The notes under the pieces were generated by a model. It saw only the letters and a program-made list of their open reading frames with translations. It searched no databases and had not been told where the DNA came from. A DNA stretch of 5,232 bases. Origin: Pseudomonadota bacterium (lineage in GTDB: Bacteria > Myxococcota_A > Polyangia > Polyangiales > Polyangiaceae). Shown one piece after another: positions 1 to 5,232 of the stretch. Where the stretch lies: assembly GCA_023411445.1 (NCBI GenBank), contig JAEYOT010000070.1:1-5232 (forward strand), given 5' to 3'. Each line of letters begins with the position of its first letter. The first letter of the stretch is position 1. Made by a program: the position numbers and the translations under genes.

Positions 1-1
1 C

Positions 2-928
2 GCCGACTTCCTCGCGCGCTCACGGCCAGCAGCCGCCGACCAGGAGCTGGTGCGCTCGCTCGTGGAGGGGTTTCACGCGGCGCCGCTTCGCGAAGCGAGC
101 GCGCGCGCCGTCGCGCTCGACGCGCAGGCGGCCGCCAGCTCCGAGCAGTACCGCACCGCTGACGGCTACGATGGCGTGCTGGCTCAGCTCGAGCACGGGC
201 TCTCTCGCGGCCCCTGCCAGGTGGAGCTGGGCAAGCGCGTGCGCCGCGTGCGCTGGCGGCCCGGCCGCGTGGAGCTCACGCTGCACGGGCGTGACGGAGC
301 CCAGCAGCTGGAGGCGCGCTGCTGCATCATCACGGTGTCGCTCGGGGTGCTGCGCGCTCCCCACGAGGACGGCATCGCCATCGAGCCAGCGCCCCCGTCG
401 TTCGACGTCCTGCCGCGGCTCGGCATGGGCTCCGCGCTGCGCGTCGTGCTGCGCCTGTCGCAGCTGCCGTGGCTCCCGACGGTCGCTGGGCAAGAAGTGA
501 CCTTCGCCCACGTGCCCGGAGCGGCGTTCGAGACGCTGTGGCGTGAGACCCGCGCCGGCCAGCAGCAGGTCACGGCGTGGGCAGGTGGGCCCAAGGCCGA
601 GCAGCTGTCGCGGCTCACCAGCGCTGAGCAGGTGTCGCAGGCGCTGGCGTCGCTCGCGGCGGCGATCGGGAGCACACCGAGCGCCTGTCGAGTCGCCCTG
701 CTCGAAGCACACTGTCACGACTTCCAGCAGGACGAGCTCTTTCGAGGGGCTTACAGCTTTGCGCGAGCCGGAGCGGGCGACGCGGCGCGGCGTTTGGCAG
801 AGCCCTGCGACGGGACGCTATTCTTCGCGGGTGAGGCTGTCGACGCGCAGCACCCCGGCACGGTCGCTGGCGCCCTCGGCAGCGGCGAGCACGCGGCGCG
901 GCAAGTGCTGGCTAGTCGCGCCGCCTGA
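2..928 (+). CDS. Flavin-dependent amine oxidase, C-terminal part (5' truncated)
   Basis: Probable FAD-dependent amine oxidase (flavin monoamine oxidase / polyamine oxidase superfamily), which would oxidise an amine to an imine with O2 as acceptor; the substrate cannot be told. The frame is open from base 2 and ends in TGA at 926-928, giving 308 visible residues. The family usually runs to about 420-550, so the N-terminal Rossmann GxGxxG motif lies before the window. Visible family blocks, in fragment numbering, are a GYDGVLAQLEHGL segment near 58-70, CCIITVSLGVLRAP near 109-122 (family pattern: vIvTvPlgvL), LGMGSALRVVLRL at about 140-152, VTAWAGGPKAEQL near 190-202, and the closing FAD-binding block with GEA at 277-279 and HPGTVAGALGSG at 284-295. 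That last block is near-diagnostic. Arg147 sits where many amine oxidases have the flavin-proximal Lys. No signal peptide can be judged. The family call is firm; specificity is unknown. Confidence 0.9.
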   Translation, partial: ADFLARSRPAAADQELVRSLVEGFHAAPLREASARAVALDAQAAASSEQYRTADGYDGVLAQLEHGLSRGPCQVELGKRVRRVRWRPGRVELTLHGRDGAQQLEARCCIITVSLGVLRAPHEDGIAIEPAPPSFDVLPRLGMGSALRVVLRLSQLPWLPTVAGQEVTFAHVPGAAFETLWRETRAGQQQVTAWAGGPKAEQLSRLTSAEQVSQALASLAAAIGSTPSACRVALLEAHCHDFQQDELFRGAYSFARAGAGDAARRLAEPCDGTLFFAGEAVDAQHPGTVAGALGSGEHAARQVLASRAA

Positions 929-1040
929 TGCGTTGCTCGGGGAACTTCGGTCGGCGTGACGCTTTTGCCTCGTCCGGCGTCGCGCAAGTGCCGAGCGGCC
1001 TTGGTCGAAGGCTGGCCCGTCGCTTGCTTAGTGCTCAACC

Positions 1041-1505
1041 ATGACCGTTCGAGCTTGCTTGTGGACTCTGCTAGTCGCCGCTGCCTGCGCGGTAGCACCG
1101 GACGTCTCCGCTCAAGCGCGAGCGCGCGTAGGCACCGTTCACGCTCCTCCCGGCACGGACGCGGAGACGCGCGCAGCGCTGAGCCGGTCGCTGGAGCGGC
1201 ACCTCGCGCACGCCAAGCTGGACGACAGCTTGAAGCCTTACCAGCTCTCTCCTTCATTGGTGCAGCTCCGGCGCTACGTGGAGAGTCCGTCGAAGCAGGT
1301 CAAGCTCGTGTGCGTGGTGGATCTCGCGCTCATGGACGCGCAAGGCGTCCTGGTCGCGAGCGTGCGCGGCAACGTGACGACGCCGAGCAGCGAGCGCCGC
1401 GAGGCCATCGACGCTGCGGCGCACGCAGTGGTCTCGCGCTTGCCCGCTGCGCTGCAAGCGCTGGGTGCTTCCGACAAGAAGCGAGAGCAGGTGGCGCAGC
1501 GCTGA
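1041..1505 (+). CDS. Exported protein of unknown function, 154 aa
   Basis: I do not recognise a named family. The protein opens with a typical Sec signal peptide: Arg4, a hydrophobic core at about residues 5-19, and likely cleavage after V-S-A24 before Gln25. Cys16 follows three alanines, a poor lipobox, so a soluble periplasmic protein is more likely than a lipoprotein. The mature part of about 130 residues has a helix-rich stretch (about 41-60), then predicted strands around VKLVCVVDLALMDAQGVLVASVRGNV (about 88-113), then a C-terminal amphipathic helix (about 121-140). This order loosely recalls small periplasmic alpha/beta domains, but that is only an impression. An in-frame TAG at 1029-1031 makes ATG 1041 the earliest possible start; no clear Shine-Dalgarno precedes it. 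It lies 112 bases after the amine oxidase gene and 268 before the beta-helix gene. Codon bias and the clean signal peptide argue that the gene is real. Confidence 0.8.
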   Translation: MTVRACLWTLLVAAACAVAPDVSAQARARVGTVHAPPGTDAETRAALSRSLERHLAHAKLDDSLKPYQLSPSLVQLRRYVESPSKQVKLVCVVDLALMDAQGVLVASVRGNVTTPSSERREAIDAAAHAVVSRLPAALQALGASDKKREQVAQR

Positions 1506-1739
1506 GTGGCGGACCGGCCCATGCCGTCGAGCTTGTCACCCTTCCGTTTTGCGCGCGCTGTCCTGCGAGTTGACGCTCGCTGCTCCTCCCCCCGCGCTGC
1601 AACGCGGGCGACGTAGCGATCCTGTCACGGCAGGCACGTGGGTGAGGCGAGTTGCCTCGCGAACGCTGAGCTCGCCATCGCGTCGCCACGCCGAACGTTG
1701 GTGGAGTGAGGTGATGGAGGTGAGTAGCTTCCCGCCCAA

Positions 1740-1758
1740 CGCTGGCCCTATGCCAGCG
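1740..1758 (+). promoter_or_regulatory. Hairpin just upstream of the beta-helix gene ribosome binding site
   Basis: CGCTGGC (1740-1746) and GCCAGCG (1752-1758) are perfectly complementary, giving a 7-bp stem with a 5-base loop that ends 3 bases before the Shine-Dalgarno. Such a stem could affect ribosome access or protect the transcript end. A regulatory role is inference only, since short GC hairpins arise often by chance in DNA of this composition. Confidence 0.3.
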
Positions 1759-1761
1759 CGC

Positions 1762-1767
1762 GGGAGG
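1762..1767 (+). promoter_or_regulatory. Ribosome binding site that fixes the beta-helix gene start
   Basis: GGGAGG lies 6 bases before ATG 1774. The in-frame ATG at 1768 directly abuts this motif and is too close to use it, so 1774 is preferred. The choice also places the hydrophobic signal peptide at the protein's N-terminus. Confidence 0.7.
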
Positions 1768-1773
1768 ATGAGA

Positions 1774-3603
1774 ATGTCATCAATAGTTTCGAGAGTGGGT
1801 GTGGGTTTGGTTTGCTTCGCGTTCGCGGCGCCAGCAGCGGCCAACACGATCTACGTGACGACGACGCAGGACAATCCTGCCGTCGACGGCTTCTGCAGTT
1901 TGCGCGAAGCGATCGTCGCGAGCAACCTGTCAACGACCATCGACACGTGCGTCGCCTCGTCCGGCGGGAACACGATCGTCCTCGGCGCGGGCACCTACTA
2001 CATGAAGCCCGCCACGCTCAGTCCGGTCGCCATTACCAGCTACATTCACATCGAGGGCAGAGGCTACAAGCAGACCACCATCCAGCCGGATCCGTCCGAG
2101 AGCGGGTTCACCAGCCCCGGCGTCTTCAACGTGAACGCTGCGGGCGGCAACCTCTACGCAACGGGGGTGCACTTCACCAAGTTCCGCAGCCGGGTGCTGA
2201 ACGTGGGCAGCCACGCCTACGCCACCCTATCGTTCTCCAAGCTCTCGAAGAACAACGGTAACTTCTTCAGCTCTGGGAGCTGCATCCAGAACTTCGGCAC
2301 GGTCATCATTTCGGATTCGGAGATCTCGGAGTGTGACGGTACGACCGGAGCCGCGCTGCAGAACAGCGGGACTGCGTTCGTGGACTACTCCACGTTCGTC
2401 CGCAACTCGGCAGAGCGCGGAGGGGCGATCTACAACCAGACCGGTGCGACGCTGTACGTCACCAGCTCCACCATCGGTCGGAACGAGAGCACGGTCTACG
2501 GCGGCGCGATTTTGAACGCCGGCACTGCTTACATCTCGTCGAGCACGATCGCCTACAACCGAACCGATCTCGACGGCTTCGTCTCTTGCAACAGCTCTGC
2601 GACGATGTGCTCGGCCGTGCAGAACGTGGCGCCCGGCTACATGGAGATCAGCGGCAGCGTCATCGCCCACAACACCGCCAGCTCCGGCCAAACCAAGCCC
2701 AACTGCATCGGCTCGCCCTCCAGCGGCGGCGGCAACCTCTTGGGCGAATCGTCCTCGACGGCCTGCAGCGTGACCACGCTCGGAGGTGCATTGCCCAACG
2801 TTTCACCCCAGAGCGCGGGGCTCAACAACTCCGGTGGCGATCCGCTGTGGTACGGCGGAGTAGGGCGCACCTACATGCCCACGACGAGCAGTCCACTCCT
2901 CAACCAGTTGCCTGCCTCTTCGAACCCTTGCTCGTACCCCGACCAGCGAGGGATTCGACGCTGGTCGCGCCCTTGCGACATCGGCGCGGTCGAGCGCGCC
3001 CCGGCGCTGCTAGTCGTAGGCAACCTGACATTGTCGTCGGGTGACAACGTGCTGAAGTTCCTGCTGGAGAACCTCGGCTACGCCGTCACGGTCGAGCTCT
3101 CCACCAGCACCACCAGCAGCTCGGCGAACAACAAGGCGCTGGTCGTCATCTCGGAGAGCGTGACCTCCACGGACGTCAACACCAAGTTCCGTGACGTCTT
3201 CACCGGCGTCATGGTCCTGGAGTCCGCGCTGTTCGACGACATGCGCCTGACCGGAACGACGAATGGCACGCACTATGGCGTCAACAACGACTCTGGGATC
3301 ATCCTCCAGCCAGGGCTCATCACGAGCAAGTTCGGCCGGCTGGGCTACATGACGACCACGACGTCTACCGTCCTGCAGACGTGGGGCGTGCCCTCTTCGA
3401 GCGCCTCTCAGGAGGGCACGCTGAACTCGTCGAGCAGCCGGATTGGCTTGTTCGCCTACCACCCGGGCGGCGTGCTGGTACCGAGCACGTACCAGGCACC
3501 TGGATACCGCGTGGGCGCTTTCGCGACCGACGCGGCCATGGGAACCTTGGCTGCGGACGGAGCCACGTTGCTGCAAGAGGCGATGTTGTTCGCCTCGAAG
3601 TAG
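1774..3603 (+). CDS. Secreted CSLREA / choice-of-anchor Q beta-helix protein with alpha/beta C-terminal domain, 609 aa
   Basis: Predicted secreted, probably surface or extracellular protein; no enzymatic role is evident. Residues 1-23 form a signal peptide with cleavage after P-A-A-A23. CSLREAI at 41-47 followed by Cys59 and NTIVLGAGTYYM (66-77) matches the CSLREA N-terminal motif. Residues about 85-335 form a right-handed parallel beta-helix, clearest in five rungs at 170-300. GLNNSGG (349-355), Cys386, DQRG (390-393) and CDIGAVE (401-407) match the choice-of-anchor Q region. From 411 to the end lies a separate alpha/beta domain that begins ALLVVGN, continues D424 to LGYAVTVE, KALVVISESV (454-463) and TKFRDV (470-475), and ends with RVGAFATDAAMGTLAADG. 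I recall similar domains at the ends of other secreted bacterial proteins, without a sure name. ATG 1774 is chosen because GGGAGG lies 6 bases upstream and the signal peptide starts there; the open frame runs back to 1465 or beyond, but would overlap the preceding gene and bury the signal peptide. No MYXO-CTERM or other sorting tail follows. Confidence 0.9.
   Translation: MSSIVSRVGVGLVCFAFAAPAAANTIYVTTTQDNPAVDGFCSLREAIVASNLSTTIDTCVASSGGNTIVLGAGTYYMKPATLSPVAITSYIHIEGRGYKQTTIQPDPSESGFTSPGVFNVNAAGGNLYATGVHFTKFRSRVLNVGSHAYATLSFSKLSKNNGNFFSSGSCIQNFGTVIISDSEISECDGTTGAALQNSGTAFVDYSTFVRNSAERGGAIYNQTGATLYVTSSTIGRNESTVYGGAILNAGTAYISSSTIAYNRTDLDGFVSCNSSATMCSAVQNVAPGYMEISGSVIAHNTASSGQTKPNCIGSPSSGGGNLLGESSSTACSVTTLGGALPNVSPQSAGLNNSGGDPLWYGGVGRTYMPTTSSPLLNQLPASSNPCSYPDQRGIRRWSRPCDIGAVERAPALLVVGNLTLSSGDNVLKFLLENLGYAVTVELSTSTTSSSANNKALVVISESVTSTDVNTKFRDVFTGVMVLESALFDDMRLTGTTNGTHYGVNNDSGIILQPGLITSKFGRLGYMTTTTSTVLQTWGVPSSSASQEGTLNSSSSRIGLFAYHPGGVLVPSTYQAPGYRVGAFATDAAMGTLAADGATLLQEAMLFASK
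2281..2673 (+). repeat. Degenerate beta-helix rung repeats within the secreted protein (five copies)
   Basis: Protein-level repeats, not DNA repeats. A pattern of small residue, I/L/V, any, Asn, a short turn, a strand, Ser-x-I/F/V and often a closing Asn recurs five times. The repeats begin at residues 170 (CIQN), 194 (ALQN), 218 (AIYN), 245 (AILN) and 281 (AVQN), with spacings of 24, 24, 27 and 36. Four of the five end in Asn (RN, RN, YN, HN); the first ends in Cys. Stacked asparagines at fixed rung positions are typical of right-handed parallel beta-helices. The last, longer spacing holds an insertion with two cysteines (272 and 279), which could form a disulfide. Confidence 0.75.
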
Positions 3604-3622
3604 GGCCGAGCCCCGGACCTAT

Positions 3623-3659
3623 CGAAGCTCGGAGCGCCCTAGCGCCGCTCCGAGCTTCG
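3623..3659. terminator. Probable bidirectional terminator between convergent genes
   Basis: CGAAGCTCGGAGCG (3623-3636) and CGCTCCGAGCTTCG (3646-3659) form a perfect 14-bp inverted repeat with a 9-base loop. It sits in the 61-base gap between two converging genes, 19 bases past the stop of the beta-helix gene and 5 bases past the stop of hflC. The placement and stem strength suggest it ends transcripts from both sides. There is no long T-run on either strand, as is common for hairpins in GC-rich genomes, so it may act with Rho or mainly stabilise 3' ends. Confidence 0.75.
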
Positions 3660-3664
3660 CTCTA

Positions 3665-4639
3665 TCAGCGCTTGTCGCCGGAGTCGCTGAGGAAGCGGAA
3701 CAGCTCGCTGCCCGTGGAGAGCACCAGCGTGTCGTTCTCCGACAGCGTCTTCTTGTACGTCTCCATCGTCTTGACGAAAGCGTACAGGCTGCGCGCTTCA
3801 GCCGTGGTGGAGTACGCTGCCGCGTAGATGCTGGTGGCTTTGGCGTCCGCTTCGCCGCGGATTTGCTGCACCGTCTTGTACGCTTCGGACTCGATCACGC
3901 TGAGATCGCGCTCGCGATCGCCCATGATCTTGGCGGCTTCACCCTCGCCCTCGGAGCGGAAGCGTGAGGCGATCTGCTGGCGCTCGCTGATCATGCGCTC
4001 GTAGATCTTCTCCACCACGCTGGGGTTATAGTTGATGCGCTTGAAGCGCACGTCCAGAAGGTCAATGCCCAGCTCTGCCAGCTTGGTCTTGGCGGCCGCG
4101 CTGATCTCCGCCTCGATCGCCGAGCGACCCTTGTGGATGTCTTGAAGCACGCCGATGGTGCTCGAGCCGTCGGCGGCGGCGGTCAGGTTCTCGTCGCGCA
4201 GCGGCTTGCGATCCTTGGTGGTGCGGACCACCTCGATCAGGTCGTGCTTGGCGACGGCGTTGCGCGTCTCGCTGCCGAGGATGTCCTCCACGCGCGACTG
4301 CGCGCTCTTCTCGTCGCGCAGGCGACGGAAGTACTCCAGCGGCTTGGTGATGCGCCAGCGCGCGAACATGTCCACTGAGATGTACAGCTTGTCGCGCGTC
4401 GGCATCTCCGAGCGCGCGCCGTCCCACTCCAGGATGTTCTTGTGGATGATGTTCACTTCTTGCGTGAACGGCATCTTGAAGTGCAGGCCGGCGTCGGTCA
4501 CCGGCTCTCCCACGGGCTTACCGAACTGCGTGATGATGGCCTGCTCCGTCTCTTGCAGCGTGTACAGCGCGCTGGAGCCGACGAAGAACAGTAGCGCTCC
4601 GATCGTCCACACCAAGAACGTCAGCTTCACGCCTCTCAT
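3665..4639 (-). CDS. hflC: HflC, FtsH-modulating SPFH membrane protein
   Basis: HflC pairs with HflK in a large inner-membrane assembly, mostly periplasmic, that encloses the FtsH protease and modulates its degradation of membrane proteins. The 324-residue product is close to the family norm (about 330 in E. coli). A single N-terminal membrane anchor spans about residues 6-26, followed directly by the SPFH/band 7 domain (ETEQAIITQFGKPV at 30-43, to about 215). Next come the family signature from SERQQIASRFRSEGEGEAAKI (218-238), the alanine- and charge-rich helical arm with GEADAKATSIYAAAY (262-276), and the C-terminal DTLVLSTGSELFRFL (303-317). The start ATG (complement of 4637-4639) overlaps the hflK stop by 4 bases (ATGA), which implies translational coupling, and hflC appears to be the last gene of the operon. 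Nothing looks broken. Despite early reports of HflKC as a protease, the family lacks a protease active site. Confidence 0.95.
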   Translation of the reverse strand: MRGVKLTFLVWTIGALLFFVGSSALYTLQETEQAIITQFGKPVGEPVTDAGLHFKMPFTQEVNIIHKNILEWDGARSEMPTRDKLYISVDMFARWRITKPLEYFRRLRDEKSAQSRVEDILGSETRNAVAKHDLIEVVRTTKDRKPLRDENLTAAADGSSTIGVLQDIHKGRSAIEAEISAAAKTKLAELGIDLLDVRFKRINYNPSVVEKIYERMISERQQIASRFRSEGEGEAAKIMGDRERDLSVIESEAYKTVQQIRGEADAKATSIYAAAYSTTAEARSLYAFVKTMETYKKTLSENDTLVLSTGSELFRFLSDSGDKR

Positions 4640-5232
4640 TTGACACCCGCCTGCGCAGCAGCGGCCGCGCCCACGTTGAGCATGGGCAACAGGCCCTTCA
4701 CCTCGTCACCCACCACCACCTTATGCTTCACCTTGGGGAGCACTTCGCTCATCGTCTCCAGGTACAGGCGACGCCGAGTGACCTCGGGCGCCTTGGTGTA
4801 CTCGGCCAGCAGGGCGTTGAACGCGGCCACTTCGCCCTCGGCTTGGTTGACGCGCTGCTTGGCGTAGCCCTCCGCGGCGCGGATGGTCTGTGCCGCGCGG
4901 CCGCGCGCGCGCGGGATCTCTTTATTGTACTCGCCGGTCGCCACGTTGATGGCGCGCTCTTTCTCCTGCTGCGCCTGGTTGACCTCGTTGAAGGAGGCCT
5001 GCACCTTCTCCGGCGGGTTCACGTTCTTGAGCTGCACTTGGTCGACGCGAATGCCCATGGCGTAGCTGGTGGTGAGCTCGCGCAGCTTGAGCAGCGCCTC
5101 GTCCTCCACCTCTTGCCGGCCGATCGTGATCACCTCGTCGACCGTGCGATCGCCCACCACCTCGCGCATCACGCTCTCGGAAGCGTCGCGCAGCGTGGCC
5201 TCGGGGTTGCGCACGCTGAACAGGTACAGATC
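4636..5232 (-). CDS. hflK: HflK, FtsH-modulating SPFH membrane protein, C-terminal part (5' end beyond window)
   Basis: HflK is the partner of HflC in the membrane complex around FtsH. The frame is open to the right edge and stops at TGA (complement of 4636-4638), leaving 198 visible residues, about half of the roughly 420 of E. coli HflK; the membrane anchor and N-terminal region lie outside. In fragment numbering, YLFSVRNPEATLRDASESVMREVVG (3-27) and GIRVDQVQLKNVNPPEKVQASFNEV (60-84) belong to the SPFH domain. The helical arm contains AQQEKERAINVATGEYNKEIPRARGRA (87-113), then AEGEVAAFNALLAEYTKAPEVTRRRLYLETM (131-161), a stretch typical of HflK rather than HflC. The end is Ala-rich. A GTG at 5212-5214 is an internal valine, not the start, since the family sequence continues upstream of it. 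It is co-transcribed with hflC through a 4-base overlap. Confidence 0.95.
   Translation of the reverse strand, partial: DLYLFSVRNPEATLRDASESVMREVVGDRTVDEVITIGRQEVEDEALLKLRELTTSYAMGIRVDQVQLKNVNPPEKVQASFNEVNQAQQEKERAINVATGEYNKEIPRARGRAAQTIRAAEGYAKQRVNQAEGEVAAFNALLAEYTKAPEVTRRRLYLETMSEVLPKVKHKVVVGDEVKGLLPMLNVGAAAAAQAGVK

Larger units (their letters stand above)
1506..1773 (+). other. Non-coding gap and likely 5' leader of the beta-helix gene
   Basis: No coding frame with good support covers this stretch. It must hold the promoter of the beta-helix gene if that gene is transcribed alone, but I cannot find a convincing -35/-10 or -24/-12 pair. It contains three short inverted repeats: CCCGCG/CGCGGG at 1591-1608 with a 6-base loop, a 7-bp stem with one G-U pair at 1642-1660, and a perfect 7-bp stem at 1740-1758. 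None is followed by a T-tract, so none is a standard intrinsic terminator. Confidence 0.45.

Noticed and set aside
20..718. Long minus-strand open frame opposite the amine oxidase gene
   Set aside because: Its translation is Arg/Ala/His-rich low-complexity sequence with no domain, while the plus strand carries clear amine oxidase motifs. It is a by-product of GC-biased third positions.
996..1014. Imperfect 7-bp stem between the amine oxidase gene and the exported protein gene
   Set aside because: It has one G-U pair, no T-tract and only 112 bases of context; it is not distinguishable from chance in this composition.
956..1573. Plus-strand open frame of 205 codons overlapping the 154-residue gene
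   Set aside because: The translation is Arg/Ser/Ala-rich without recognisable structure. The competing frame at 1041-1505 has a signal peptide and balanced composition.
1570..1575. TTGACG resembling a sigma-70 -35 element
   Set aside because: No -10-like hexamer lies 16-18 bases downstream; that stretch is C/G-rich.
1591..1608. CCCGCG/CGCGGG hairpin as terminator of the 154-residue gene
   Set aside because: The stem has only 6 bp, lies about 85 bases past the stop and lacks a T-tract. It is kept only as part of the leader description.
3010..3576. Minus-strand open frame of 188 codons opposite the end of the beta-helix gene
   Set aside because: It lies wholly antisense to the conserved C-terminal domain and encodes Arg/Val/His-rich sequence without motifs.
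1041..4639. A functional system linking the exported proteins with HflKC
   Set aside because: The groups are on opposite strands, separated by a terminator-like hairpin, and HflKC is a general housekeeping complex. Proximity alone does not support a link.
1..5232. Mobile element, CRISPR array, tRNA or rRNA
   Set aside because: I saw no transposase or integrase motifs, no spaced direct repeats, no terminal inverted repeats flanking a gene, and no tRNA- or rRNA-like conserved stretches.

Overview
The window is GC-rich and densely coding, with strong G/C bias at third codon positions. It reads as a chromosomal stretch from a Gram-negative bacterium with a large genome. Two exported proteins, a CSLREA / choice-of-anchor Q beta-helix protein, and an HflK-HflC pair fit a member of Myxococcota (deltaproteobacterial type). 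This is an inference from gene content and composition; no marker gene settles it.

Layout. Positions 2-928 (+) hold the C-terminal 308 residues of a flavin-dependent amine oxidase whose N-terminus lies before the window. After a 112-base gap, 1041-1505 (+) encodes a 154-residue exported protein of unknown function. A 268-base gap with several short hairpins leads to 1774-3603 (+), a 609-residue secreted protein. It has a signal peptide, a CSLREA motif, a right-handed parallel beta-helix, a choice-of-anchor Q-type Cys/DQRG/CDIGAVE block, and an alpha/beta C-terminal domain. A 14-bp perfect inverted repeat (3623-3659) separates it from the convergent minus-strand pair hflC (3665-4639) and hflK (4636 to beyond the right edge).

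Function. HflK and HflC form the inner-membrane SPFH-family complex that surrounds and modulates the FtsH protease. Their genes overlap by 4 bases and are surely co-transcribed, with hflC last. The three plus-strand genes lie in the same direction, but their gaps are wide and no shared pathway is evident, so they are probably neighbours rather than a functional unit.

I saw no tRNA, rRNA, CRISPR array, insertion sequence or phage gene. I did not find a convincing new multi-gene system. The least ordinary object is the C-terminal architecture of the beta-helix protein.
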